Shown one piece after another: positions 32,811 to 44,515 of a stretch of DNA of 64,000 nucleotides. A program made the translations under genes and the position numbers. The stretch is taken from contig NW_027460291.1 of NCBI RefSeq assembly GCF_050947875.1, forward strand, positions 31,363,568 through 31,427,567. Reading direction: 5' to 3'. This DNA is from Dermacentor variabilis. Its lineage: Eukaryota > Arthropoda > Arachnida > Ixodida > Ixodidae. The notes beneath the pieces are model-generated. The model worked only from the letters and a program-made list of their open reading frames with translations. It was not told the origin of the DNA and did not search any database. Numbering within the stretch: the first letter of the stretch is position 1; every line of letters begins with the position of its first letter.

Positions 32811-35142
32811 CCAGTGGTGAAGAGCGCTCGTTCGAGGCTGCGTTGTCGCTCTCTCGCGAAGCGCAAATGACCGCACAACTCGGCAGGCTGTGAAACGGCC
32901 GAGTATCGCCGATAGCGTTGCGCGCGCCACGTGGGGGACTGTCCCTGAATAACTAGGAGGTAGCGGCATTCCTCCTCGCCCGGACTGGTAGCTCGCAGTT
33001 TGGCCGTTCGCTGGGAAGCCGCCCATAGAGTTACACGAGGTGAGACTATAAAAATTGGTTTGTGCATAAATGTTTACCGTATTTAAGGCTTGATTATTAT
33101 GTGCTGTGCTAGGAGCGATGGTGGAGTGCTGTGAAACTGGCAGAAGCAGATCTTCTTCGTGCTTTTTCGGCGCGTAACAGCGCGCTTGTTTTGTGGCTTC
33201 GGGTTGGCTGCCTGCTTCCAGTTGGAAGGTTTTTGAGGCTAGTTTGGCGGACAAATGCCTTTTAGTGTCGAGTACTAGCACAAAATCAGAATTACTTGAT
33301 AACGCATGCGTAATGTACTACACGATGTTTGTAAACATACCAGAGCCTTGTTATGTCGTCCATGGTCATGCATTGGATTCGTAGGCATAAACGCTGCCGC
33401 GGCTTGCACAGATCAACCCCCTTTGCGAGTTATTTCTCTTGCATTGATCAGAATCTTTGGCTTTGTAAAGACGCCCGGCGTGAAAGGGCTGCGATGAAGC
33501 TTTCGCCGGTACACGCCTAAAGGCGATGCGCTTTCGTGTGTGCATCACTGTAGCTGCCGATTCAACAACTCGGATGCGTTTGCGCAGCTCGAAGTGCGTA
33601 CTTGCGTATACCCAATCGACTGCCAGCTGTCCAGCTCGTGGAGCTTCATAATTTAATCATCATAGTACAATGATGACCGAGCGCAAGGCGCGTGACATAT
33701 TCGTCTGAATAACGCGGAACATCTCGGCTATTCTCGTCGTTTCGTCATCACGCTGGCATCTCTTTAGCAGTGAAATTGGTCTTACGGTTTTATGAAAAAC
33801 TGGTGCCGTTGGCTCTCAAGCGCATACATCGCAGAGGAACCTGTACTGTATTTGTGAACAAAGCGTATGCAAGGACGAAAGTTACGCATAAAAATGGTTT
33901 CCATCAATGAGCACTTACCCCCTTTGCGCAGTTCCAAGTCAATATGAACCAACAAACTCGTGCACCAGTTTATCCTGCCGAGGCGGCGAAGTGGAGAAAG
34001 CCTACTCGCAATAGTCAATCATTTGCACAGGTAGTGAACAGCTTGTCCTCGCAAAATATATTTGCAGCCCCTAACAAAAGCATGGACTAACAAAGCTACG
34101 CACTTTCAGTTCTACAAAAATAACACGTTACGTTTCTAGCACGATATATGACAGAACACAGCCTACGCACTCCATAGCTTCATACACTTGTTGACGATAG
34201 CGCGATCAGGAAAACAGGTCTGAACGAGAACTGAGAATAGCACCCGTGCATAAGCTTGCCCATGCCTGAGCCCCGTACCCCGTCAACAAAGGAAAAGCTC
34301 CGCTCGTACACGTTTGTACCTCCAGCACTCTCAAAATTAATGCCTAACATAAAACAAAAACAGTTTTTCAATGACGCGGTTAGCCACGAAACTTGACTAA
34401 AACACCCGAAGTCCATTGCGAAAGCTTCGAACTGTCATGATGGTGAGTGTGCCGAGACGTGGAAAAGAAGTAAAAGTAGAGAACATGGCGCGAAAAATAC
34501 CACGTGACGGCGCTCCGCCAATTGGTAGACTCAGTCCTCTCCTGCCTACTCGCAGCATGGGCGGCGGCAAGATGAATGCATGTCGCTACCTTTTGGCTTT
34601 ATTCGGCGACTTTAGGGGGCTGTAAAGCCGCTTGATAATTTGAAAGCAGCGACACTCTCCTCCCCGCGGCGCTTTCCTCCTGGTGCTGCGCACGGCACGC
34701 TCTTTCTCCTTGGCTCCCGCGGACGGGCCGCAGTATTCGATGTAGGCGCATGATTTCGGGTCACTTTCGCGTCCCACTGGTGTAGAACATTTTGAAAAAT
34801 CGGCATAACAGCATCGAGAATGCTGAAGGTAACGTTTATGAGGAGGTTGGTTTCTTCCTAAAGCCGTGTGAAAGTGGCCACTGATGTAAAAGGAGCTTTG
34901 AGGCCAGTTCTATACTCCACATTTTTTTTCTGCCACATAATATGCTTTACTTTTTGTATCTGATCTATTATTGCTTGTGACAACCCTCTGTGCCTGTTTT
35001 GCCTTTGCGCGTATATGCACCGCAGGTATTCAGCGTGTCTTGTAACGAATTAGACGTGGGTGCATTGTCCGTCCATGTGTTTGTCCTCTCAATGTGAAAG
35101 TAGCTTTGCACTGAGGTCTCTGAAGCGAATAGGACGACATTG
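32811..35142. other. Intergenic sequence with GC-rich patches, no gene supported
   Basis: Two GC- and CpG-richer patches occur at about 32820-33040 and 34500-34760. The first ends with CACGAG|GTGAGA, which could be a splice donor, but no frame or acceptor supports an exon. A minus-strand frame at 32751-33281 (176 codons) crosses the MITE boundary and has no recognisable domain. I see no other structure. Confidence 0.35.
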
Positions 35143-35520
35143 AAGCAGCGCACTTAAATCTGACGCGTACACGCATACATAAAAAGGACATACACAGGCG
35201 CTGGACCAAGCGTGTGCGTGTCAGATTTAAGTGCGCTGCTTAAGTATCGCACACCAACGAGCCCATCAGCGTCTAGTAAGCAAATTCATTTCTAGTTACT
35301 CTGGCTCTGCACCTGCCCGTACTCGTCAGGACCCATACCGTATCGTCGCCGTGATTGCAGCAGCTACACGCAAGGCCACAGCTTTAGGCTTCTCAATTCG
35401 GAAGAAAGGGCTGCCTATCCATGTGGTGGCGTTGGTTGGTCCAGCGGCTGTGTATGTCCTTTTTATGTGTGCGTGTACGTGCCAGAATTAAGTATCATGG
35501 CTCACCAACTAGCCCATCAG
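35143..35520. mobile_element. Penelope-end insertions with bounding inverted repeat
   Basis: A near-perfect inverted repeat spans 35143-35241. The left arm is AAGCAGCGCACTTAAATCTG and about 11 more bases, and the right arm is its inverse. It encloses a minus-oriented terminus containing the complement of CCAGCGCCTGTGTATGTCC. A second, plus-oriented copy of that terminus lies near 35440-35480. The motif ACCAACNNGCCCATCAG appears at about 35252 and 35497, as in other Penelope-derived pieces here. No reverse transcriptase remains. Confidence 0.5.
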
Positions 35521-35740
35521 TATCTGTTAAGTAAATAGGATGGTTTCGCAATTTCAGTGCGAGCAAGCGTGCGCCATCATGTGACACCGCCTGCACATTG
35601 ACTGTATCCGTGAGAAAACCAAATAATAATCGTCACCCACTCATGCGTGCGTGGCAGCACAATTCAAAGCAAATTCAAGAACTAAAAAAAAATGCAGAAA
35701 CTCTGCTGGAGCTGCCCAAGTACACCGAAGCATATCCCCG

Positions 35741-36471
35741 TATTTCAATTAGCCCATCCCCAAATTTAAGTTTGACCACGTCCAAATTTCAAGCTGGACC
35801 ACGTACAAATTTCTAGTTGCCCCACCCCCAGATTTCAACTCGGCTTACCCTCAATTTAAGTTGTCCAACCACCAAGTTTAAGTTGGCCCACCCCCGAACT
35901 TGCTTTATTTGTTTCCATTGCTAAAAATACAATGGCGGGGGCTAAGATAAAAGCTGCAGTGAGGCAGCTTGAGGTGCCCTTAGCCCCCGTGTTACATGGT
36001 GGCAGTGAGTCGTGCAATGAACCGTATGCAGAAAACATTACATATAAATAATAAGTAAAATAATTAATAAATTCAAGAGAATTTTCTATAGGGGAACAAA
36101 AAAATTGGATTACGAAAAGAAATGCAGATAGTACGCACCATTACATACACTGGTAATACGTAAAGTGAAAATTGCGTACACTTTACGATGCATTATTAAA
36201 GATGAAAAGAAATGGTGCTCGATTAATATTGGAATGATTAGGAGAAATAGGATGAGCAAAAATTATGTCATTACAAACATTTAACACGCATATGTGAATA
36301 CAAGTGAAAAAGAAATTACGCTTGGTTTGGGGTGGGCCAACTTCAGTTGGCCCACCCCAAATTTAAAGTTCGGCCAAGTCCAAATTTCAAGCTGGCCCAC
36401 CCAAAAATTTCAGTTGGGCTACCTCAAAATTTCAAACTGATCCACCAACAAATTTCAGTTGGCCCACCCCA
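35741..36471. repeat. Degenerate 20-24-bp minisatellite, split in two
   Basis: Arrays at 35741-35897 and 36341-36471 consist of diverged copies of a unit like TTGGCCCACCCCAAATTTCA. The unit length varies between about 20 and 24 bp. A LINE end is inserted between the two blocks, so they probably were one array. Confidence 0.75.
35898..36325 (-). mobile_element. CR1-like LINE 3' UTR fragment inside the minisatellite
   Basis: On the minus strand this ends with AATAAAG (plus strand 35903-35909), preceded by a hairpin and an AT-rich region. The layout parallels the end of the CR1-like copy at 60190-60305, including the CCCCC-rich stem, the GCAGCTTTT word and the final AAATAAAG. The hairpin arms are 35936-35946 and 35979-35989. 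No coding part is present. Confidence 0.5.
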
Positions 36472-36740
36472 TTCAGAGTTTTCCCATGTATTTCCTAAGG
36501 AACCTTATGTATCTGTGTATCTCTTTTTATTTATTTTTGAGGGGTTTTTAAATTGTTTATTATCATTTATGAAGCTGCAAATCTACATTTACACTATCAT
36601 AACGATTAAATGTGTTAACTGTGCAAATTGCGCATTTTTGTGCAGACACAAGGCATTACACTTTTCGCCTGACCGGGCCGGGGTACATGCTAAAGAACGC
36701 TTACACAGTAAAAACGCAATGTGGACTAGCTGGCGCTAAC
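36472..36740. other. AT-rich spacer, nothing recognised
   Basis: About 270 bp of AT-rich sequence separates the minisatellite from the THAP repeat. No motif is visible. Confidence 0.3.
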
Positions 36741-37230
36741 CACGCGCAATGCCACGGGTATACTTGGCATTAATTTTTTCGAGTCCTGCATTCATCGCAT
36801 GTAAGTGACTGATGCACGCATCGAAATAAGCTGGAAAGAAAGCTCCCTACAAGCCGCTATTTCGATTTTCATTAAAACAGGCAACGGGTACTAATAATTA
36901 CGAAGAATGCGATCGGGAGGGCGTATCTTAGCACATAATTGTTCACAGCGGAACGCAGAACCTTAGTGCTGTATTTTCGACTTAATAACAGTTGACGACG
37001 TGCGAGGTTGCAAGTCCCAGCAGAATATTCAAGATACGACGGACACCCCCATTTTTATGCAACGTACAAATTGTCGCAATAAAGCGCTGATCAGCAGGCC
37101 GGAAGAATAAAAAAAAAATCATTAGGGGATGCTTTGATGCGAGCAATAAGGAAGGCACCTTACCTCGCAAACAACAATGTTCTTTGTCGGAACAAAGTTC
37201 TTTTGGCCAATATTGTGCAGCCATTGCTTC
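36741..37230 (-). repeat. THAP-exon repeat, copy B (continuous)
   Basis: This interval matches 25377-25494 plus 26494-26880. On the minus strand it covers the second half of a THAP-encoding exon followed by about 420 bp of intron-like sequence. Its continuity defines the empty site for the 1-kb insertion in copy A. The match ends exactly where copy A loses the first half of the THAP exon. Confidence 0.7.
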
Positions 37231-37325
37231 TTTAGCAAGCCGTCATGCTTTCCTTGTGGTATCCCAAGAACTGCATAACCATCTTCAGGCTTCCTGCTGC
37301 AGTTATATGCGCTACAGCACGGCAA
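37164..37325 (-). pseudogene. THAP zinc-finger exon with splice donor
   Basis: The 54 codons begin LPCCSAYNCS, where the canonical start would be Met-Pro, and continue through a GIPQGKHDG loop to KQWLHNIGQKNFVPTKN and end VVCE. This is the N-terminal C2CH THAP domain, a DNA-binding finger found in THAP proteins and in P-element transposases. The first two Cys, the Trp, the Pro and the third Cys are present. The final His-Phe is expected in the next exon, because GTAAGG follows directly as a splice donor. The start codon position reads TTG. No downstream exon was found in the window. It may be a fragment of a THAP gene family or of a THAP-bearing transposon. Confidence 0.65.
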
Positions 37326-38085
37326 AGCACGAGCACAACACTGCAAGAAACACAGCGTGCAGCATTCGCTGCGCCGAGCCAGCCGCGAGCTAAGGAGAAA
37401 AATGGCGCCAACGAAAAAGAAAAACACAAGGAAAACGCTAAGATCCACGCGTTTCCAAGGGCAACGGCAAGGAGACCAATCGCCATGCAAAAAGACGTGG
37501 GCAAAACAAGGTCCGGCGGGGGGGGGGGGGGGGGACGCGCAAGGGGCGAGGAGGTCGCGCGGCGACGGCAGAGTTGAAAGAGTGGCGGCACTTTGCGAAT
37601 TATCAAGGGACTCTATAGTGGGCTGTTAGTTTTGCAATGACGTTTTACAGTGATGTTTGTGGAGTTCGGGACGTGTTTTTCCAGGGTTCCGCGGTAGCGA
37701 CGAAAAGATGTTTTATTGCGATGGCAATTATATTGACATTCCAGGCGCATTTCTGCCGTCGCGGTGAGTTCCCGTATAAAGTCCTAGGCGGTAAAATCGT
37801 CGCCGCGTGCCGTATGCTGCACGTGCCAGTGAAAGCTTGCGCGCCTCAACCTCTCGTATGCGAGCGAGGAAGGCGGCCCAGGAGCGCGCCCTCTCCTGTC
37901 GCGCTCGAGGCATGGGGGTGAAGCGAGGGAGGGAGGGGGCCATCTTCTCCGGCGGCTGCTGCTTACGGCGCGGCCATGCGGGCGCCGTATCCTGTAAGCG
38001 ATCTGCAACGTGGCCCAAGTGCGCGCCAAAGTCAAGGGACCAGATTGAAAGACGCAGGTTTGCAGTGCTACCGTATGGGTGCATG
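37326..38085. other. GC-rich repeat-like block with a poly-G run
   Basis: The block contains an 18-base G run near 37516 and GC-rich sequence at 37780-38060. The words GCGATGGCAATTATATTGAC and CATTCCAGGCGCATTTCTGC look like a dispersed repeat, but no second copy lies in the window. Several overlapping open frames on both strands reflect base composition rather than coding. Confidence 0.35.
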
Positions 38086-38760
38086 ATGTCTCGCAAAGGC
38101 TAAAGAAGGTTGGGCAGCGTGCAGGAATCGGTCATTTGCTCAGCCCCGGAAAATCTAACAAGGCTCTGTAAACGTGTAAATGCGCCTAAATCACGTCGCA
38201 GTTGTTACTCTGTCGGGCACAAAAAACGTTTTGTGATATGCGCAACGAATGCGATTTACCAGATTCCCCTGTTTTGCGGCAGTAAATATGTTGGGCAGAC
38301 AGGCAGGTGCGTAAACGATCCTTTAAGAGAGCACTATAACAACGTCAATAACACTGTTGAAGGCCACTTGGGCATCCATTGCCGGGACTGCGGCTGCGTG
38401 CCCCTCTTTGAATATATGGAAGTTTTGGCGGGGCACGGCTCACGCCGGAAATTATCGATGCTGATTTCATCAGAAAACTGGGTAGTGTGTGCGTTAGTGC
38501 ACCCTCTATCGCGCTGACACCTAGTGAAGTCATGTATCTCAACAGATGGAAGTAGTAATGTTCGTTTTTTTTTTCAAGTGACCATGTTCTTAGTACAATG
38601 ACTTGCTCTTAGGACACCCCTTGTGACTGTCTTTCATTTTCTGCGCATGCCCCCTCTTGTAATATACACATAATGTGACAACGGAATAAAATATTGTTGG
38701 AAGTCAGCGCAGTGTATGTCGTCTCTCGCAGTCCTTGTCCTTCGCGCTGTACGTTGTTTT
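38086..38760 (+). mobile_element. Penelope-like element 3' part with GIY-YIG endonuclease remnant
   Basis: The plus-strand frame (best seen at 38230-38517) encodes IYQIPLFCGSKYVGQTGRCV, the GIY-YIG endonuclease motif joined to the reverse transcriptase in Penelope-like elements. It is followed by a conserved HLGIHCRDCGCVPLFEYM segment with paired Cys and His. The upstream region (GQRAGIGHLLS and the linker) is shifted in frame. The reverse transcriptase is missing, so the copy is 5'-truncated. The 3' non-coding region ends with AATAAAATATTGTTGGAAGT and a CGTCTCTCGCAG-type terminus, the same end seen in the hairpin insertions. The element is not active. Confidence 0.85.
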
Positions 38761-39255
38761 TATCATGATTTGTTGATTATTTAGCTTTGGATAGTAATTT
38801 GCTAGTTTCGTTTATTTTCTTTTTGATTCTTCTTTTTTTTTTTTGTCGTGTGCGCTCGTGTGTTTCGTGCATATTTGGTTTTGCAGGATAGTCAGAGCGT
38901 CCTTTCGTGCCACGTGTTTCAACACGTGTAACCATGTGGGACGTTTAGGCTTCATAACCTTTAAATAGTATTTTGGAAGTGGCAAAACTATTTTATATTA
39001 GTGGTTTTAGTGTGTGTGCATTGGTATCAGGAATATTGCGTTGTTAGGGCAGCGGGAGCGTGGCCGCGCCTTTGAACACGTGCGAACGCGTGTCATACCT
39101 TAAGTCTGTGCGGTATTGATTGCTTTTAAAACATTGGTCATGATTAATTTGCGGCATTTTAAGGATATGGGTTCTATGCGTATCGGTCTTTACTTGTAGG
39201 TACGTGCTTTGAAAGCTTCGGTGTTTGTACACTGTAAACGAAAATAAACCCACCT
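38761..39255. other. Intergenic AT-rich sequence
   Basis: This contains poly-T runs and ends with AAAATAAACCCACCT just before a small inverted-repeat element. No gene is recognised. Confidence 0.35.
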
Positions 39256-39455
39256 GGGAGTTTTTAAGAGGTGATGTGCCCTAAAACTTCCCCACTCAAA
39301 TATTTACTCCGATGTATGGGAGCAAAACAGCGCCATCCCCTCGTTTCACTCCGCTGGCTAGCTGCGGGAGTATTAAGGCGACATGACGCGATTTTACTCC
39401 GCTTAAAAATCTTGTTCTCCCGTGAAACTCCGACAGGGAGTTTTAAAAAACTCCC
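39256..39455. mobile_element. Small inverted-end element (about 200 bp)
   Basis: The block starts GGGAGTTTTTAAGAGG and ends with TTTTAAAAAACTCCC, the approximate inverse. Its right end is itself a palindrome at 39436-39455 (GGGAGTTTTAA and its inverse). The size and ends suggest a MITE. No target duplication is obvious. Confidence 0.35.
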
Positions 39456-40584
39456 CTCCGCCGATACAGGTTGGTCACGTGGCGCTTCCCATGAGGCTGT
39501 GCGCCTCGCCAGCGACCGGGCGCGTTCGGCGGAGCGGGCAGTGCTCATGGCTGACGGTTTGTTTACGTCTGTGAAGTGTCGTTCCGTGACAGCGTTTCGT
39601 CAATTTGTTTCCCGTATTTCCTTCGAGAAAGTGTTATAAGTATGCCTGAAGCTCACTGTATCTTAGCATCAAGTACATTAGCTGTGATCGCTTTGCTGAC
39701 AACGATGATTGCAAGAACCACGTTTTCAAGTGCGGAAAAAGGCTTAGGTATACCTCGAAGCTGCTCACTGGCTCGTGATGTCGGCTCACGTTCTGGCTGT
39801 GTTTTCGTGCTGCGTCACCCTGTCTTGTGTTCTTCAGTACGTGAAATGCGACTTCTATGTCCTTTTGAGTACATGCTGACAACGTCCAGTGTAGTGTTTG
39901 AAAGGACCGCGTAGCAATGTCAACAGTAGCCACTGTTCGAGCGACGACATCCGTGCTAGTCGCGCCTGAATGGCGTAACCCAAGTTCGTTGCGGTGCTGT
40001 GTTGCCAGTGAGAAAGACCGGAGTGCAAGCAACTGTTTTTATGTATCTGTGAACGGATATCCTCGCCCGAAGAAAAACGGTAGGACATAAGTATGCGTAC
40101 TGAAAATAAAGTTTCTTATTGAGCGATGTGAATCGAATTGTTATCGCGTATATATGTTTTGGTCACGTCATTGCTTCCTATATTGCATTAACATTACGCT
40201 CTATCCGAGACACTGATTTAGACGCATGCCTGCTGGCTCCGAGTTTAGGGATTCACTCGACAGATCAGCGATGTAGCTCCTTTTCGCAACCGAGACAGAT
40301 TGCTCGGACGCAGAGCAAGTAGTGCGGTGTATAAAATGTATGACTGTGCATTTCTCGGTGTTATGTCGGCTGCTGCGGGTCATGCTCAAACGTAATAATT
40401 TCTTGCTACGCTACCACTATATCGCAAAAATTTAATTTTGCTATGCAACACATGCACTTACATTTTTCTTGCTTACTGTAACTAACGCACTACTTTTTGG
40501 CCGCGAACGCCGGCAGTGTGCGAAGTCGCTTCAGCACTCACAGAATGGCATGATAATTTTGAAAAATTACGCCATCTGCGGCAG
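39456..40584. other. Intergenic sequence, GC-rich start, no gene supported
   Basis: The first 150 bp are GC-rich and contain a short ATG frame of about 30 codons (39547-39639). Opposing frames of 112 and 132 codons at 39576-40032 have no domain I recognise. No splice or element structure could be supported. Confidence 0.35.
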
Positions 40585-41459
40585 CTGGAGCAGATAAAAT
40601 TAAGGCCGAACCAATTATTGCTGTTGCCGACCTAATCAGCTCGCCACTACAACATATTTGTAATGATGCTTGAGACCAAGGTGTTTCTCCAGACGGTATG
40701 AAAATTGCAAGAGTGGTTGTTTTGCACCAAGGTGGCCCCTATGACAACATAAATAACTATAGGCCTATAGCTGTCCTTCCTTTGTTTTCTAAACTACTGG
40801 AATATTTGATAAAACAAAGACTATGTAAGTTTCTCTACACCAGACAAATGCTTGTGAAAGAACAGTACCGGTTTCGGGAGAGGAAGTCAACTGAAATGGC
40901 ACTATAATGGTATAAAGGAAAAATACTTTCTAATATGGATGAGAAACGATTCACCGTCGGGCTTTTCTTAGATTTCAAAAGGCATTTGATTCTATTAAAC
41001 ATATTTTATTTTATAAGCTACCGTTTTATGGCTTTCGAGGAGTTGCCTTAAATCTGATTCGTAGTTATCTTTTCGGTCGCGTGCAGTATACATGTTTCAA
41101 TGGCCATCAGTCACAAATGAAACAATTAATATATGGTGTACAGCAAGGGTCTATTCTATGTCCAATATTCTTCATTATCTATATCAATGATATAGTAGCC
41201 ATCCCTAAAACTCCTGCAATAATTATTTATGCTGATGATACCAGTGTATCTTTTTCTGGTATGAATCTCGATAATATACATGTCGAGGCTAATGCATGGT
41301 TACAAGCATTGTCACTATGGTCGAATATAAAAAACTCGAATTAAATGTAAATAAAACAGAGGTTATTGTATTTAAACGACGCAACGAACCTGATGATTAT
41401 GAACTTACGAAAGGCAGAGCACATCTGCCTTTTGCCCTCTTATAAAGCCTAAAATAAAG

Positions 41460-41545
<86 letters not shown>
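40585..41545 (+). mobile_element. CR1-like LINE fragment ending in a (TTA)n tract
   Basis: Pieces in shifted frames encode reverse transcriptase. NNYRPIAVLPLFSKLLEYLI is the first conserved block. FRERKSTEMAL, a degraded GLFLDF block, GVQQGSILCPIFFIIYINDI and the catalytic YADDTSVSF then follow. The copy lacks the endonuclease and is truncated after the palm. The 3' end is CCTAAAATAAAG followed by about 85 bp of TTA repeats (41461-41545). Frameshifts and an early stop make it inactive. Confidence 0.8.
41461..41545. repeat. TTA trinucleotide microsatellite
   Basis: About 28 uninterrupted units of TTA follow the AATAAA of the LINE fragment. They probably grew from the short repeat tail of the retrotransposon. 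Confidence 0.95.
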
Positions 41546-44134
41546 GATGTAGTTCCACTTCGTGTGCTTGTTCCCACGGTCGTGCGGTCACGTGCGCAGT
41601 TACCGAAACTATGCCATTTACTATCTTATTCCAGCGCGTGATCACACTCTGCGATCCGCTTGTTCTGCCTCACTATTCGTGCAGCACTGAATTATACCGC
41701 TAGTCATGTTTCCTTGTGCACAGCGCGGAGAATAGTGCGCTGCGCGAACGAGACAACAGCTCGCGCGCGGCGCGGTCAAGGGAAATGCGTAGCGCAGAAA
41801 AAAAAAAGGTAAAAGCGAGGAGAGAAAAAAAAAAAAAAAACACGAATGCAGGGTGTGTGACGTATGCGTCACGCGATCCTCGAGGTTTGGTGTGTGAGGA
41901 ATTTCGCTTGCGAAGGCTAGACGGGACGAGTAGAGAGGGCGTCTTGCTTGGCAGTGGAGCCCGCCTGCTGAAATCATGGGTTCGCGCCACTGAAATATTT
42001 CCATCTCGGCTATTACTGAGCCGATTTAAAAATTTTTTGCGGCAGAACGCTCCTCCCTAGAGGACACGTAACAACTTCCAGCGTATAACCAAAATTTGCT
42101 ATGGGGCATGGTGAGCGGCACTTTAAAAGGTAAGCTATGCCTTAACTTAGAACACGGGCGTTGCAACAGTCACCAGAATATAATAAATTACTGGCGTGTC
42201 AGACGATGATCCGGCAAATCATTGAAAGCGCTTCAGTGGTGTGAGACCCATTCACAAAACGAAAACATCACCTAACTGCCCTACGAAGTGCCCCAAGTGC
42301 TCTGACCCCGAGTGTTCAGAGGACGCTCGCCGTCTGCTGTGTCCAGCGACTAAGAATGTGCTTAGAGGCACTGGGATTCGGACCTGCCAGACCCCGAGTG
42401 GTTAATTATGAAAGCTAAGTTCCACCGGCCACTTATACAGCTTCTTCCGCGAAGGTCTGCACGCATTTATTTAACCATAATGTGATGTATGCAAATTCTG
42501 CAATTAGAAAAAAACAGGAAGCGTTAACAGGAAACCAGTAAAATTTATGTATGCTTCCTACAGACTGTACGCATATGCAAGCGTTTTGATCTACAAAGCA
42601 AATTCCTTCGAATCGCGATGGTACAGCAATCGGCGGCAATATCTACATCTACTTTTTTATCCTAAACTAGGAATGAAAAAGGGAAATTATAATCAGTCGG
42701 TTGACAAAAGGCACCCGCGCTCCAATCATTCGAATAAACCAAAAACTTGTTCCTGTCGGACTGCATTGTTTGATAATTCATTCTTTCCGCCAACTATCTG
42801 AGAACAGAAAAGTCTCCCTGCCGATATTGTGGAATGCGCTTGCACATCTTGCAGTTAAACACCACTTGTCATCGGAACGCAAACTTATGCGTGCTATTTA
42901 ACATTATTTCTTCCTTTCCCCTGTTCTGATGCTTTTTCGCACTTTGATTTTCATTTTGTGCTTCATATAGCTTGTAAATTTGCTTTATATTTATTTGTTA
43001 TATTCATTTTCGGTGATTTGATTTAATGTTAGCATTTTCGTTTTTCTGTCATACTCCACGTTGTGTTAAATTAAAAAGAATCCCTACTCCTGCTTACACT
43101 CTGGTCCTTGTCTAAGGCTAGCAGTAATGTATGAATAACATAGTGTAAATAATATAAACATAGAAATGTCCTTAACTGGCTGCAATTTTGTTTAGGCATA
43201 TATGTCGAAGATTACTTTTGGCGCCACAGCTTTGTTACTTCAAACTTTTCCCTTCATCCGAATGACAAACTCGGTAACCAATATGCAAATATAAACACAG
43301 CATAAGTAAGTGGGCCAACATCAATCTATATTTGGCTTTAGCTGTTCGCGCTGCTTATTAATGTCCAGAAATTATCTGTATCTGGCATCCTCACAAGAAC
43401 TGACTGTGGCCAGAGGAGCTGAAAACGGGAGGCATTCTTTAATAGCGCTAAAAACAATATCATCAACATGTTGTGTACGCATAACCAGTGTAACGGCGGA
43501 TTAAGCATCTTTCAGGTGGTATGAGCTATCTGCTCTTACGAGAAAATAGAATAAAAAGAAGTACTCACAATCGCCTATCACTTTATCAGAAGGCGCCCAC
43601 GCGGATACTTATAAACTCGCCGACATCAGACAAAAATAAGGGACTGTAGGAATAATCAGCAGCACTAACTTTCTGTTGGTGCTTTCGGACGGCAACATTG
43701 CATCACTGTCGAATAATAATTGAACCATAAAAAAATGAAGCTGCTTTTCTCTGCATTTGTGTCCCCTAGGCCAGCAGGCATGAGAAGACACGCGACGATG
43801 GCATCACGTGTTCAAAGGTGGCAGCGTCCATGCGGCGGCGTAGTAAAGCCGGCGCATGTTGAGTTTCAGCCGTTTTGTTAGATGCGACATTCGTTTGGTT
43901 ACACGAAGTATGATGACAAAGTCGTATTTATTTCCAATAGTGGCTCAAGGGATGACCCAGACTGCCAGTGCGCAAGAGTGCGCTGTCGTCGCCGCGTCTT
44001 AGTTATTGAAGAATGGCGTCCATCGGTGGACCGTAATGCCATCCTCCGCTTCGGTGGCGGTACGTTGAGACAAGGAACTTGCAATGTTCCGCGTTGGCAG
44101 GAATACCTGTAACGGCAACAATTGAACTCGAGCA
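41546..44134. other. Intergenic sequence with possible LINE debris
   Basis: The region includes two A-rich runs near 41800-41840 and an AT-rich area at 42430-43130. The frame at 42701-42901 contains SLPILWNALAHLA, faintly like the C-terminus of CR1 or Jockey elements, but the match is too weak to annotate. No host gene is supported. Confidence 0.3.
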
Positions 44135-44515
44135 ATGACACTGGGCCTAGGCATTAGAGCTTTCGAAATGATGCTTTTAAAGTATAGTGCTAATAAACTA
44201 AATGAGAATATAGTGGACGGAAGCATCAACCGGCCAGCTAGCAGTCCAGATAAGCAAAAGCCGTTTAGAGTATTGGTGGGAAAAAAGCAGGAAGAAGTGA
44301 TACGGCCGCATCTATTATAGGCACAGGTAGCGGTACAAGGTAGATAGAGAAGTTTTGAGGAAGATAAAAAAAAGTTTAAGGAGATGTATACAAAATGTTA
44401 GAATGTAAGTGACGTAAAAGTATACCTGATAAACTCAAGCAGGATAGGTGAGCATTTCTCACCGCCCCGTTCCAAAGGGGATCACAATCCATCAGCATCA
44501 TCGTCGTTAGCTGGG
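44135..44515 (+). mobile_element. LINE-like 3' fragment with ATC-rich end
   Basis: The sequence CACCGCCCCGTTCCAAAGGG followed by GATCACAATCCATCAGCATCATCGTCG near 44460-44510 resembles the 3' end of an RTE-type LINE or a dependent SINE, with a decayed ATC repeat. The preceding 300 bp form a short frame without a recognisable domain. Identification is tentative. Confidence 0.35.

Noticed and set aside
32820..33060. CpG-rich first exon of another gene with donor GAG|GTGAGA
   Set aside because: There is no start codon in a supported frame, no downstream acceptor that could be paired, and part of the region overlaps repeat-like sequence.
35741..36471. CRISPR-like array
   Set aside because: Units are adjacent, diverged and of variable length without spacers, and the surroundings are animal nuclear DNA.
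37164..37325. P-element transposase
   Set aside because: A THAP domain alone is not diagnostic, the intron position inside the finger differs from what I know of P elements, and no transposase core was found.
37184..37629. Plus-strand frames over the THAP exon and the poly-G run
   Set aside because: They are antisense shadows of the THAP frame, or are created by low-complexity G-rich sequence.
41461..41545. Telomeric repeat
   Set aside because: The unit is TTA, not TTAGG, and it follows the polyadenylation signal of a LINE fragment.
42547..42901. CR1/Jockey C-terminal domain in two overlapping frames
   Set aside because: Only a weak SLPILWNALAHLA-like similarity is visible, with no neighbouring reverse transcriptase. 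The evidence was too thin for a feature of its own.
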